From assembly GCF_014773365.1 (NCBI RefSeq), contig NZ_JACWUN010000004.1, forward strand, positions 124,001 through 188,000: a DNA stretch of 64,000 bases. Reading direction: 5' to 3'. Each line of letters begins with the position of its first letter. The first letter of the stretch is position 1. The notes below the pieces were generated by a model. That model saw only the letters and a program-made list of their open reading frames with translations. It was not told the DNA's origin and searched no databases. This document shows positions 35,031-43,456 of this stretch, in pieces. A program made the translations under genes and the position numbers. This DNA comes from Pelovirga terrestris (GTDB lineage: Bacteria; Desulfobacterota; Desulfuromonadia; Desulfuromonadales; Geopsychrobacteraceae).

Positions 35031-36515
35031 ATGGAAGAAAATCAGAAGAATAATGACACGGATGTCACGTCAACCAGCTTGGCAGATATCCCCAAAACTT
35101 TTTTCAAAGGAATTGCAAAAAGTAGAATATCACTGCTAGGCGCAATGGCGGTAACGGTTATCTTTCCGTTTCTGGTCGGCGCGGTTCTTTATGACCTGGC
35201 CTTCGGGATCCCCAATACTTATTTTGCCGGCCTCGTTTATATGGTTCTTGGCCCGGGCTTCATTGGTGGCTTGGTACTGATTATTGTCGGTCTGTTTTTT
35301 TCCAAGGGCAAAGAGGAGGTTCGTCTTTTTACCCTGGCTTATTTCAGAGATAAACTTGCTGACGATTCAGGCTTCGATCGGTTACGCAAGATGATTTTTA
35401 TCGGGGTCTTTTTGACCTGTATTAATATATTTGTCATTGGTGTCCTTGCTTATAGTGGCTATCACTATATGGAATCCAATGCCTTCTGTGGTGAGTTCTG
35501 TCATGTGCCCATGACGCCCGAATATACGGCTTATCAGAATTCAGCTCATTCCCGTGTTGCCTGTGTCGATTGTCACATCGGCAGCGGCGCCAAGTGGGTT
35601 GCTAAATCGAAGATCTCCGGCGCGCGCCAGCTCTATGCTGTGGTTGCCGATACCTTTGCCCGTCCCATCGCAACTCCGGTTCACGGATTGCGTCCGGCCA
35701 GTGGTACCTGTATGCAATGTCATCGTCCGGAGATGTTCCATGGCGACCGACTGCGCATCAAGGACAAGTTTTTGGAGGATGAAGACAATACCCATGTCCA
35801 GACCGTGTTGCTGATGAAGATTGGCAGTGCCGGTGACCAGGCTGCTGAATCCCATGGAATTCACTGGCATGTGGATCCGGGCAACGAAATTACTTATGTG
35901 GCTGCAGATTGGGAACGCAGTATCATACCGGAAGTCATGCAAAGGACAGCAGACAGCGGCGTGCTTGTTTATCGCGACAGCGATGCTGAAGAACAGATCG
36001 CCAATGCGTCTCATCTGCAGGAACGGGTCATGGATTGTATCGATTGTCACAACCGGCCAAGCCATGTGTATCTTGATGTTGATGAAGCTCTTGACAAAAA
36101 GATTATCGCGCGCCAGATTCCCCAGGAGCTTCCCTATGTTAAGCGTCAAGCCAAGGCAGTTGTTACCGAAGAGTATCCATCTCAAGATGCCGCACGAACT
36201 GCCATTGCCAGTGAACTGCGTACCTTTTACCGGAATAACTATCCGGAGATTTACCGCGAGAAACAATATTTAGTTGATCAGGCAATTGCCGGAACACAGG
36301 CCGCCTTTGTCGAAAACGTATTCCCCGAGATGCAGATCCAGTGGAGCACCTATGAGAACTGGTTGAGCCATGATGGTTGTTTCCGTTGCCATAATTATCA
36401 ACATGAGGCTGAAACCGGTGAGCTGATCTCCATGGACTGTGACACATGTCATACCGTGCTGGCCGAAGAGGAGCATAAGCCTGCGATCCTTAAACAACTG
36501 CTTGGAGTCAACTGA
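35031..36515 (+). CDS. ImcH-like NapC/NirT-family multiheme cytochrome c
   Basis: 494 residues. Three membrane helices near the N-terminus (about 34-54, 63-88, 117-142) precede a NapC/NirT-like region ESNAFCGEFCHVPMTPEYTA, where the first heme site is spaced CxxxCH instead of CxxCH. Further heme sites: CVDCH, CMQCH, CIDCH, CFRCH and CDTCH, six in all; SAHSRVACVDCHIG is the NapC hallmark. Size and plan match Geobacter ImcH, the inner-membrane quinol oxidase used with high-potential acceptors (the family is described with seven hemes). It lies downstream of cbcL. A strong AGGAGG precedes the ATG. Confidence 0.82.
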   Translation: MEENQKNNDTDVTSTSLADIPKTFFKGIAKSRISLLGAMAVTVIFPFLVGAVLYDLAFGIPNTYFAGLVYMVLGPGFIGGLVLIIVGLFFSKGKEEVRLFTLAYFRDKLADDSGFDRLRKMIFIGVFLTCINIFVIGVLAYSGYHYMESNAFCGEFCHVPMTPEYTAYQNSAHSRVACVDCHIGSGAKWVAKSKISGARQLYAVVADTFARPIATPVHGLRPASGTCMQCHRPEMFHGDRLRIKDKFLEDEDNTHVQTVLLMKIGSAGDQAAESHGIHWHVDPGNEITYVAADWERSIIPEVMQRTADSGVLVYRDSDAEEQIANASHLQERVMDCIDCHNRPSHVYLDVDEALDKKIIARQIPQELPYVKRQAKAVVTEEYPSQDAARTAIASELRTFYRNNYPEIYREKQYLVDQAIAGTQAAFVENVFPEMQIQWSTYENWLSHDGCFRCHNYQHEAETGELISMDCDTCHTVLAEEEHKPAILKQLLGVN

Positions 36516-36561
36516 ACAGCCGGTTTGAAAAGTCCCTTGAATAGATAAGAAGTCACGCTCC

Positions 36562-36599
36562 AAACAAAAAGCCCCGCAACGCTGCGGGGCTTTTTGTTT
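36562..36599. terminator. Bidirectional terminator
   Basis: AAACAAAAAGCCCCGC pairs with GCGGGGCTTTTTGTTT around the small loop at 36578-36583. Serves both the ImcH-like gene (+) and the DUF2339 gene (-, stop at 36633). Confidence 0.92.
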
Positions 36600-36632
36600 A
36601 GAGTTGCTGACGAATCAGCTAACACCACAGAG

Positions 36633-38417
36633 CTAGACTGGTTCCGTCGCATTGTCCGGCTCTTTGCGGTCTTTCCAGCGGGCAAGAATCAAGGACTGCA
36701 GGGCCGCAGCAATGCCAAAAGCAAGCAGCCCGATAACCAACCAGGGGCCACTGATCTGCAGCATGTCATAGACGAAAACCTTGACCCCACCCATGATCAT
36801 GATGAAGCAAGACAGGTTGCGAAGTTCACGGTTATTACGGTGGGCAGCAACGGACATAAGCAGAATCGCGGCTCCATTAATCAGTAGAGAGACCAGTCCG
36901 GTAAAGGCAACGTTGAGTTCTCCACTATAGTTACGACTCAAAATGAAAAAACCAAACGCCGATGCGGCGATCAGTGCGGTGGTCAGGCCGCAAAGCAGCG
37001 GCAAAGTGGCACTGCGGTCGTGGGTATCGTAGCGTGAAAAGGCGATAGATTCAGGCGGTGGCGGATTCTGGCGGCAATAGCTGTAGTGATGGATAGCCAG
37101 GTAAGAGCTGATCAGCGCAATAATCATAAGGGGTACCGGCGCAGCGGTGAGGCTGGCAACCGCCTCCATGGCGATGATCGCAAGGATATAACCCTGTAAA
37201 ACATAGGACGTAATGCGCATGCCACCACTGCTCCAGATGTTAGAGCAGATGCAGATGGCGAGGGCGAGGAGCGACAAAAACGGCAGAGGTAACAACATCC
37301 CTCCCATCAGCGCCGGCAGGGACAGCCCCGCCAGAATCACCCCCCCGGCGGTAAAGGTATTGGTGCCGGGCGCATTGACGCGCTTGCGCTGGGCCAGCCA
37401 AAACACCAGAGCGAAGTGAAACCCGGCGGCAATGGCAGCGGGCACTCCAAACAACTCTGGACTCTTCAGAGCATAGATTCCGGCGACGTAACACCAGGCG
37501 GCATTGATGGCAGGCAGACTGAAGTCGAATGTGGAGATTTTCTCGTCACCACTGCGTATAATGCCAAACAGGGAAATCAGCACAAACGTGAAACCAATCA
37601 GGGTGACAATGGGAATAAACCAGCCTTCGTTGATATGTTGCTGCGTTGCTGTGCCTCTGAGTACACCACTGATTTTGAGTCCCCAAATCTGGAGCATGAA
37701 ATGGGTGGTAAGCATGAGCAGCCAGCGTAACCAGGAGCAGCGCTTGATGCGGGAAGCAAAAAAACCAAGGATGTTGGACAGCCACAGCATCAGTCCCAGA
37801 TAGGGGAAAATCGGGTTAGGATAATCAATGGCCACCGCAGTCAGGCACATCCCAAGGGTACCGATAATGATGGGTAGAGCGACTTTGTAGTAGCGGCTGA
37901 CCATGGCCAGGGCAATGCCGGTGACGGCCAGCATCAGGTAAACAGCCTCTATCGGCAAGGTAGAGAAGCGGGTGTGGGTTTCCAGCAGGATGCTGAACAT
38001 TAAAAGGGCACCAATGACGGTGAACAGGGGCGCCATGGTATTTTTTTGGTGATAAAAGATAGAGCCGCAGGCAATGAGTGCGGCAGCATAACCCAGGCCC
38101 AGGATGGTGCCCGCCAATTGACCAAACATGCCGCCGTCGGCCAGGGTCCGCAGGCCAAGACCAATGACCAGCAGAAATGAGGCCGCTGAAATATGTTTGA
38201 GCAGCGAACTGCCACTGACTAGCAGCGATCTTTCTTCATTTAGCTTGGGCCGTTCTGCTTGTTTGGCTGGTTTTGTGATAGGGTCCGTAGGGCGTTGGAT
38301 CGGCTTTTCATATGACTGGGTCTGATGTTCCAACCGGTCGACTCGGTCGGTAAGAAGAGTCACCTGGCGGATCAGTTCTTCTACACGTTCATTAAGACTG
38401 GCTTGATTGTGGGCCAT
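36633..38417 (-). CDS. DUF2339 polytopic membrane protein
   Basis: 594 residues. The N-terminal 30 residues form a short coiled coil (LNERVEELIRQVTLLTDRVD), followed by a proline-rich linker (about 36-60) and then some 15 to 18 membrane helices to the end. This layout, with the first helix segment ISAASFLLVIGLGLRTLADG, is that of DUF2339 proteins, whose role is unknown. It stands alone, in convergent orientation to the ImcH-like gene, with a shared terminator. No cofactor-binding motif is seen. Confidence 0.8.
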   Translation of the reverse strand: MAHNQASLNERVEELIRQVTLLTDRVDRLEHQTQSYEKPIQRPTDPITKPAKQAERPKLNEERSLLVSGSSLLKHISAASFLLVIGLGLRTLADGGMFGQLAGTILGLGYAAALIACGSIFYHQKNTMAPLFTVIGALLMFSILLETHTRFSTLPIEAVYLMLAVTGIALAMVSRYYKVALPIIIGTLGMCLTAVAIDYPNPIFPYLGLMLWLSNILGFFASRIKRCSWLRWLLMLTTHFMLQIWGLKISGVLRGTATQQHINEGWFIPIVTLIGFTFVLISLFGIIRSGDEKISTFDFSLPAINAAWCYVAGIYALKSPELFGVPAAIAAGFHFALVFWLAQRKRVNAPGTNTFTAGGVILAGLSLPALMGGMLLPLPFLSLLALAICICSNIWSSGGMRITSYVLQGYILAIIAMEAVASLTAAPVPLMIIALISSYLAIHHYSYCRQNPPPPESIAFSRYDTHDRSATLPLLCGLTTALIAASAFGFFILSRNYSGELNVAFTGLVSLLINGAAILLMSVAAHRNNRELRNLSCFIMIMGGVKVFVYDMLQISGPWLVIGLLAFGIAAALQSLILARWKDRKEPDNATEPV

Positions 38418-38929
38418 AACTGAATCCTTGCATCAATATGGAGGTACTTACCGAACGGAGGCACTTTTTGTAACTATTCAGCACGATCCTTGCCACAGGA
38501 CCCCCGACCCGGTGCTGAACAGATACGATTTTTTCGCTAATATTTGCGTCAATCCGCGTTGTTGCAGATGTGGTGCTCTGTGCTGATTTTCTGTTCAACC
38601 TATTGAAATTTATTGCTCATCGCACGTTTTCCAACGGCTGTAGGCGCTTCCGGATAATATTGAAATGGGACCAGATACGTAAAAATAGAACATTGTTATT
38701 TATAGATGAATTTTTTGCCGATATCCATAATTATTTTTAATTGAAAAAGCTTCTCAAAAAGAAAAAGAAATAGGAAAAAACGAGTGTCGTTTTGATAGTG
38801 CAAAACAAGAGTATTTAACCGAATTTATGAGGACAATGTTTTTAAAAAAAAGAAAATCTTGACAAAAAAAAGCAAGGAGTTAATATTGCAAAATGCTGTT
38901 TTATCTTGTCGTAGATCAGGAGGATTGTT
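38418..38929. other. Divergent AT-rich intergenic region
   Basis: About 510 bases without a gene, very AT-rich from 38640 on, between the DUF2339 gene and the tetraheme cytochrome operon. It holds the promoter listed at 38859-38886. The A-tracts around 38760-38860 could bend DNA. Confidence 0.6.
38859..38886 (+). promoter_or_regulatory. Promoter of the CbcSTU-like operon
   Basis: TTGACA at 38859-38864 (perfect -35), 16 bases, TAATAT at 38881-38886. The start codon at 38930 and AGGAGG at 38919-38923 follow at the right distance. Confidence 0.65.
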
Positions 38930-39400
38930 GTGAAAAACCATATCTGGAGGCCACTTTACGTTGTGGCGGCCATTGTTGTTCTGATTCTCGTGTTTCGGAT
39001 ATTTTACGTGCCGGAAGATTTTGGGATTCAGGAGCGTGGGTACACTTTCGGTTTTCATCGATTGGGCAATGAGCAGGAATGGAAGGAATTTCCGGCCAAA
39101 TACCGCGATAGCAGTTACTGCCAGGATTGCCATTATGATGTGACCGAGGTTTTTACGGTGTCTCAGCATGCGATGATTCAGTGCGAGAGTTGTCATGGCG
39201 CCGCCTTTGATCACCCTGAAAATCCTGAGAAACTGCCTATAGATCGTTCCCGCGAACTGTGTCTGCGTTGTCACAGCCAACTCTATACGCCTTCAAGCGG
39301 ACGTAGCAATATTCCTGGTATCAACCCGTCAGAGCACAATGTCGGAATTGAATGCAGTGCCTGTCATAACCCCCACAATCCCAGCCTCGAGGAGATGTGA
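38930..39400 (+). CDS. Membrane-anchored tetraheme cytochrome c (CbcS-like)
   Basis: 156 residues from a GTG at 38930, seven bases past AGGAGG. One N-terminal membrane helix (about 7-23) acts as an anchor; then four CxxCH sites: CQDCH, CESCH, CLRCH and CSACH, the last in a typical ECSACHNPHNP. It would sit on the periplasmic side and pass electrons from the membrane complex encoded by the next two genes. The order cytochrome c, Fe-S protein, NrfD-like protein matches the Cbc4 (CbcSTU) cluster of Geobacter. Confidence 0.85.
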   Translation: MKNHIWRPLYVVAAIVVLILVFRIFYVPEDFGIQERGYTFGFHRLGNEQEWKEFPAKYRDSSYCQDCHYDVTEVFTVSQHAMIQCESCHGAAFDHPENPEKLPIDRSRELCLRCHSQLYTPSSGRSNIPGINPSEHNVGIECSACHNPHNPSLEEM

Positions 39401-40176
39401 TGATGAAGAGGCGTGACTTTATCAAACAGACCGCAGTGTTCGTCACCGGAGCAGCCCTGTCGTCATCGGCGCTAGTGATGCTCGATCCAAAAGAGCTGCT
39501 GGCTCAACGCCCGGAATTGCGCTGGGGTTTTCTCGTTGATACGCACAAATGTGTCGGCTGCGGGTTCTGTGTCAAAGCCTGCAAAATAGAAAACGATATT
39601 CCAATTGAAGCCAATGTGACCCGAACCTGGGTCGAACGTTATGTGCTCAAAAAAAATGGCGAGGTACTGGCCGATTCCCCAAAAGCGGCGCTGAACGGGT
39701 TTACCAGTGAACTGATCGATCAGAATGCTTCAGGTTTAAAAGAGGTTGACGCAGATGAAATCGCTCAGGCGTTTTTTGTTCCTAAACTCTGCAATCAGTG
39801 CGAAACCCCAGCCTGTGTTCAGGTTTGCCCGGTCGGAGCAACCTATCAGACTGCTGACGGGATTGTTTTAATTGATCGAAAATGGTGTATCGGTTGTGGC
39901 TACTGTGTCATGGGATGTCCTTACGGCGTTCGCTTTTTTCATCCTGTGGAGCATGTTGCGGACAAATGCAACTTCTGTTATCACCGAATCTCCCAGGGTG
40001 GTAACACTGCCTGCGCTCAGGCATGCCCCTTCGGTGCGCGCAAAATAGGCAATCTGCGTGATCCCAACGATCCGGTAGCAAAGACTGTGTTACGTGATCG
40101 GGTTGGGGTGCTGCGCGATGAATATGGAACCAAGCCACAGGTGTTTTACCTCGGGCTGAGCAAGGAGGTACACTAG
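39400..40176 (+). CDS. Periplasmic four-cluster Fe-S protein (CbcT/NrfC-like)
   Basis: About 258 residues from the ATG at 39400 (GTG 39397 and ATG 39403 are the neighbours; GGAG at 39391). MMKRRDFIKQTAVFVTGAAL is a Tat signal with RRDFIK. Four cysteine clusters follow: CVGCGFCVKACK, CNQCETPACVQVCP, CIGCGYCVMGCP and CNFCYHRI...CAQACP, as in NrfC/PsrB/DmsB proteins. It links the cytochrome c to the NrfD-like quinone-reactive subunit. Its start overlaps the upstream stop (TGA at 39398-39400). Confidence 0.9.
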   Translation: MMKRRDFIKQTAVFVTGAALSSSALVMLDPKELLAQRPELRWGFLVDTHKCVGCGFCVKACKIENDIPIEANVTRTWVERYVLKKNGEVLADSPKAALNGFTSELIDQNASGLKEVDADEIAQAFFVPKLCNQCETPACVQVCPVGATYQTADGIVLIDRKWCIGCGYCVMGCPYGVRFFHPVEHVADKCNFCYHRISQGGNTACAQACPFGARKIGNLRDPNDPVAKTVLRDRVGVLRDEYGTKPQVFYLGLSKEVH

Positions 40177-40178
40177 TC

Positions 40179-41486
40179 ATGGTTGAGCAGATAGCGGCGA
40201 TGGTTGTCCATGGCGAAGCCTGGACCGTAAAAGATCTTTTTGTTCTGCCCAATGAGTATGTTTACTGGTCGATCCAAATTGTCATGTATCCCTACATGAC
40301 CGGTCTGGTTGCCGGCGCCTTTGTTCTGTCTTCGCTGTATCATGTTTTCGGGGTAGAGAAACTGAAGCAGATTGCCCGTTTTGCGCTGGTTTTTTCTTTC
40401 GCATTGTTACCGGTTGCCATGCTGCCGTTGTTGTTGCATCTGACCCAGCCGTTACGGGGTATCCATGTACTGATGACGCCACATTTTACCTCGGCCATTT
40501 CTGCCTTCGGCATTGTTTTCATGACCTATGCCTGTATTGTCGCCGCCGAGATCTGGTTTGTCTATCGCACGTTCATCGTAGCTTCGGTTGTTCGCCTTTC
40601 AGCAAAAGACAATCGAACGGTGTATCAACGTCTTTTATTGCAAATCTATCGAGTTATTTCACTCGGTGCGATGGATGTCTCCAAGGAAGCGGTTGAATCC
40701 GATCACAAGGCAGTCAAGTTTCTTGCCGGACTGGGAATCCCGGTCGCGTGCTTTCTGCACGGTTATGCCGGTTTTATCTTCGGTTCGGTCAAGGCCAACG
40801 CTCTCTGGATGACGCCGCTGATGCCGGTGATTTTCATCTTCTCCGCCGTGGTTTCGGGGATAGCTCTTTGTATCGTGAGCTATTACGTTTTTATGGAAAT
40901 ACGGAAACGGGCGGCCAAAGGCGGATGGAACTTCTTTTTGCCTGAAACCATTGGTCATGACCGCGCTGAATTTAGCTATGAGGAACTGAACAGCATGCAG
41001 GATCATGAAGTTAAAATGACTTCTAAATACCTGCTTATTTTTATGACGCTGGCACTGACTCTTGAAGTGCTTGATATGATCTTCCGCGGATACACCGCGG
41101 TAAAATCCTGGGATGCTTTGCGTCAGGTCATTTACGTCCATGATTTTACACAGATTTTTATTATGCAGGGGCTGCTTGGAAATGTTATTCCTTTCATCCT
41201 GCTGCTCTTGCCGCGCATTACCGTTCGTCGTGCCGTTAGCGCATCTTTGTTGGTCTTGTTAGGGGTGTTCATGATGCGGTGGAATGTCGTGATCGGTGGT
41301 CAGGCGTTTTCACTCACCTTTAATGGGTTCATGCATTATAGTCTGCCGATTATTCCCAACAGTATTGAAACCTTCAAGGAAGGGCTCATGGGGGCACTTT
41401 TGGTGGTTATTTCTCCCTTTGTCATTTTTTATTTTCTTAACATGGTTTTTCCGGCGTTTATGGAGGATAAATCTGCAACCCACTAA
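40179..41486 (+). CDS. NrfD/PsrC-like membrane subunit (CbcU-like)
   Basis: 435 residues, about ten membrane helices of the NrfD/PsrC kind, without heme motifs. It begins with a short cytoplasmic stretch, then NEYVYWSIQIVMYPYMTGLV; the helix LLPRITVRRAVSASLLVLLG and MMRWNVVIGGQ, the Asn/Arg-containing end region, are typical. It would oxidise or reduce membrane quinone and exchange electrons with the preceding Fe-S protein. Two bases separate it from that gene. Confidence 0.88.
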   Translation: MVEQIAAMVVHGEAWTVKDLFVLPNEYVYWSIQIVMYPYMTGLVAGAFVLSSLYHVFGVEKLKQIARFALVFSFALLPVAMLPLLLHLTQPLRGIHVLMTPHFTSAISAFGIVFMTYACIVAAEIWFVYRTFIVASVVRLSAKDNRTVYQRLLLQIYRVISLGAMDVSKEAVESDHKAVKFLAGLGIPVACFLHGYAGFIFGSVKANALWMTPLMPVIFIFSAVVSGIALCIVSYYVFMEIRKRAAKGGWNFFLPETIGHDRAEFSYEELNSMQDHEVKMTSKYLLIFMTLALTLEVLDMIFRGYTAVKSWDALRQVIYVHDFTQIFIMQGLLGNVIPFILLLLPRITVRRAVSASLLVLLGVFMMRWNVVIGGQAFSLTFNGFMHYSLPIIPNSIETFKEGLMGALLVVISPFVIFYFLNMVFPAFMEDKSATH

Positions 41487-41564
41487 AAAGGGAATATGTT
41501 TGCGGTTGATTTTTTAGCGCCAAGAGGCTCAGGGTAAAAGGCATAACTTTTATCCTTGCTAGCA

Positions 41565-41614
41565 ATTCAACATCGCCCGGGGAATACATTTCTCCGGGCG
41601 ATGTTATGTTGAAT
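41565..41614 (+). terminator. Long hairpin after the CbcSTU-like operon
   Basis: ATTCAACATCGCCCGG pairs with the complementary arm ending GTTGAAT, with only small interruptions (41565-41580 and 41594-41614). No clear T run, so it could be Rho-assisted termination or a protective 3' hairpin. Confidence 0.55.
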
Positions 41615-41697
41615 GCCGCAAAAAAGTAGTGCTTAACCGAGGTTTCAGGGTATTGTGAAAATTTGTTTGTCAGTGAACTTTTGCAAAGGAGGAGCAC

Positions 41698-42276
41698 ATG
41701 TCGGAGATTAAGAAGAAGTATTGGTTGGAAGCTTCTCAGGCGGCACTATTGGTTGTTGATGTTCAGGACAAATTGGTAGGGGCCATGGATCAGCAACTTT
41801 ATCAGCAGTTGCTACAGAATGTACCATTGCTGATAGCGGGCTTTAAGGCCCTTGGCTTGCCGATGATCGCTACCGAGCAGTATTCAAAAGGACTCGGGCA
41901 CACGATTGCTGAGTTGCAAAGTGCCACCGAGCAATGCTGTATTGAAAAACTGACCTTTAGCTGTTGTGGTGATGATGGTTTTGCTGACGCCCTGAAGAAA
42001 ACCCAAGCTCGTCAGATTGTCGTGGTCGGGATGGAAACCCATGTCTGTGTGTTGCAGACAGTGATCGACCTGCTTGATCAGGGGTATGGTGTCCACCTGG
42101 TACGCGATGCTGTCAGTTCCCGTTTTGCCGGCGATTATGCCAATGCGATAGCGCTTGCGGCCGCCGCCGGGGCGGTTATAACAACAACAGAAACAGCGCT
42201 TTTTCAGCTGGTTAAGGTGGCTGGTAATGATGATTTCAAGGCCATTTCCAAGCTGGTTCGGCAGCGGACACAGTAA
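41698..42276 (+). CDS. Isochorismatase-family cysteine hydrolase
   Basis: 192 residues. The triad is visible: Asp in LLVVDVQDKLV (about 20), Lys in CCIEKLTFSC (about 84), and Cys in GMETHVCVLQTV (about 118). These are cysteine hydrolases of the nicotinamidase/YcaC kind that cleave amides or related bonds in the cytoplasm. GGAGGAG precedes the ATG. Overlaps the next start by one base. Substrate unknown. Confidence 0.88.
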   Translation: MSEIKKKYWLEASQAALLVVDVQDKLVGAMDQQLYQQLLQNVPLLIAGFKALGLPMIATEQYSKGLGHTIAELQSATEQCCIEKLTFSCCGDDGFADALKKTQARQIVVVGMETHVCVLQTVIDLLDQGYGVHLVRDAVSSRFAGDYANAIALAAAAGAVITTTETALFQLVKVAGNDDFKAISKLVRQRTQ

Positions 42277-42629
42277 TGGAGCTTAGCGACGCAGAACAGC
42301 AGCAGCTTGGCAAAAAACTGCTGCTGTTGAAGGCGGAAATCGAGCAGCTGCTAGGTGATTCCGTCGAGAGTAGCCGCCCGGTTGACCTCGGACTATCGAT
42401 TGGACGACTGTCTCGGGTCGATGCGCTGCAGCAGCAGGCCATGGCGAAGGCCAACCGCGAAGCTCACCAGCGCCGTCTGGTGCTGATTGATGCGGCTCTG
42501 CGAACCCTGAAAAGTGGGCGTTACGGACTGTGCCGCAGCTGTGATGAGCCGATCAGCCTGAAGCGGCTCGAGGCCCGCCCGGAGACCCCTTTCTGTATTG
42601 AATGCCAGACTGAGCGCGAAGGTAACTGA
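42276..42629 (+). CDS. DksA/TraR-family C4 zinc-finger protein
   Basis: 117 residues: a long helical hairpin (1-85), then a zinc finger CRSCDEPISLKRLEARPETP with the second pair FCIEC. DksA-type proteins bind the secondary channel of RNA polymerase and, with ppGpp, alter transcription; the Asp residues at the hairpin tip that are essential in DksA are not clearly kept, so it may be a divergent TraR-like member. Start overlaps the previous stop (TAATG). Likely one transcript with its neighbours. Confidence 0.85.
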   Translation: MELSDAEQQQLGKKLLLLKAEIEQLLGDSVESSRPVDLGLSIGRLSRVDALQQQAMAKANREAHQRRLVLIDAALRTLKSGRYGLCRSCDEPISLKRLEARPETPFCIECQTEREGN

Positions 42630-43067
42630 ATGTCGAACCTGGTATTGATGATATTGATTGCCTGTGGCGGCATTGCTGTTGCGATTCAGCCTTCGATTAA
42701 TGCCAGGCTGGCCCAAAAAACCGGCTTTCTCGAAGCGGCCACTATCTCGTTTGCCGTCGGCACCCTGGCGTTGCTGCTGATTTCACTATTGTCCGGTCAG
42801 GGCAGTTTCCGGCGGATTATTGAGGTCCCCTGGTGGCAGTTAAGCGGCGGTTTATTTGGCGCTTTTTTTGTGACCATGACGATTATCGGGGTGCCGCGCA
42901 TCGGCACCACGGCGGTGCTGGCTCTGACCATAGCCTCGCAACTAATGGCTGGTATGGTGATGGATCACTATGGGGTTTTTGGCATGCGCGGTATCCCGAT
43001 TGACGGCAAACGCATACTAGGGATTGCGCTGCTGTTGATTGGGGTCTTCCTGGTGTGCAAGAGGTAG
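42630..43067 (+). CDS. DMT-superfamily membrane protein (DUF606/YdcZ)
   Basis: 145 residues, five membrane helices. AIQPSINARLAQKTGFLEAA and PRIGTTAVLALTIASQLMAG are the hallmarks of DUF606/YdcZ small transporters. Follows the zinc-finger gene without a gap. Substrate unknown. Confidence 0.85.
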   Translation: MSNLVLMILIACGGIAVAIQPSINARLAQKTGFLEAATISFAVGTLALLLISLLSGQGSFRRIIEVPWWQLSGGLFGAFFVTMTIIGVPRIGTTAVLALTIASQLMAGMVMDHYGVFGMRGIPIDGKRILGIALLLIGVFLVCKR

Positions 43068-43098
43068 ATGGGAAGTGGGAAGTGGGGAAATAGGCAAT

Positions 43099-43443
43099 TT
43101 AGTCGTGCCGGAAGAAGCGTAATGGATCCTGGTTGATGGCGGTCAGCAATTTGTCCAGCTCCAGGGTCGGACCGACGCCCAGATAGAGCTGCCAGTGTGA
43201 ACCGTTCTGGTGGTGCAGGCTCCACTGGTTCAGCTCCGGGTTGAAACGCAGTTGGGCCATAGGCCGTTCGTGGGTTGTTGTCGTCTTGCCTGTTCCCATT
43301 CTGACTTCAAATAGATGAACCTGTAAACCGGCAATACGATAATCCAGTCGGCGCGGATTTATCGGGCGTTGGCCTGCACTTCGGCAAAAATCATCAAGTT
43401 TGCGCAGCGCACTTTTATGTAAAAATTCCGGCAGTTCGCTCAT
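43099..43443 (-). CDS. DUF3024-like small protein
   Basis: 114 residues from the ATG at 43443, seven bases after AAAGGG; upstream in-frame Met codons (43470, 43530) would overlap the UbiD gene. An alternation of strands with WSLHHQNGSHWQLY and the end LLTAINQDPLRFFRHD resembles DUF3024 proteins of unknown function. Cotranscribed behind ubiD. Confidence 0.7.
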   Translation of the reverse strand: MSELPEFLHKSALRKLDDFCRSAGQRPINPRRLDYRIAGLQVHLFEVRMGTGKTTTTHERPMAQLRFNPELNQWSLHHQNGSHWQLYLGVGPTLELDKLLTAINQDPLRFFRHD

Positions 43444-43456
43444 AGTAGACCCTTTG

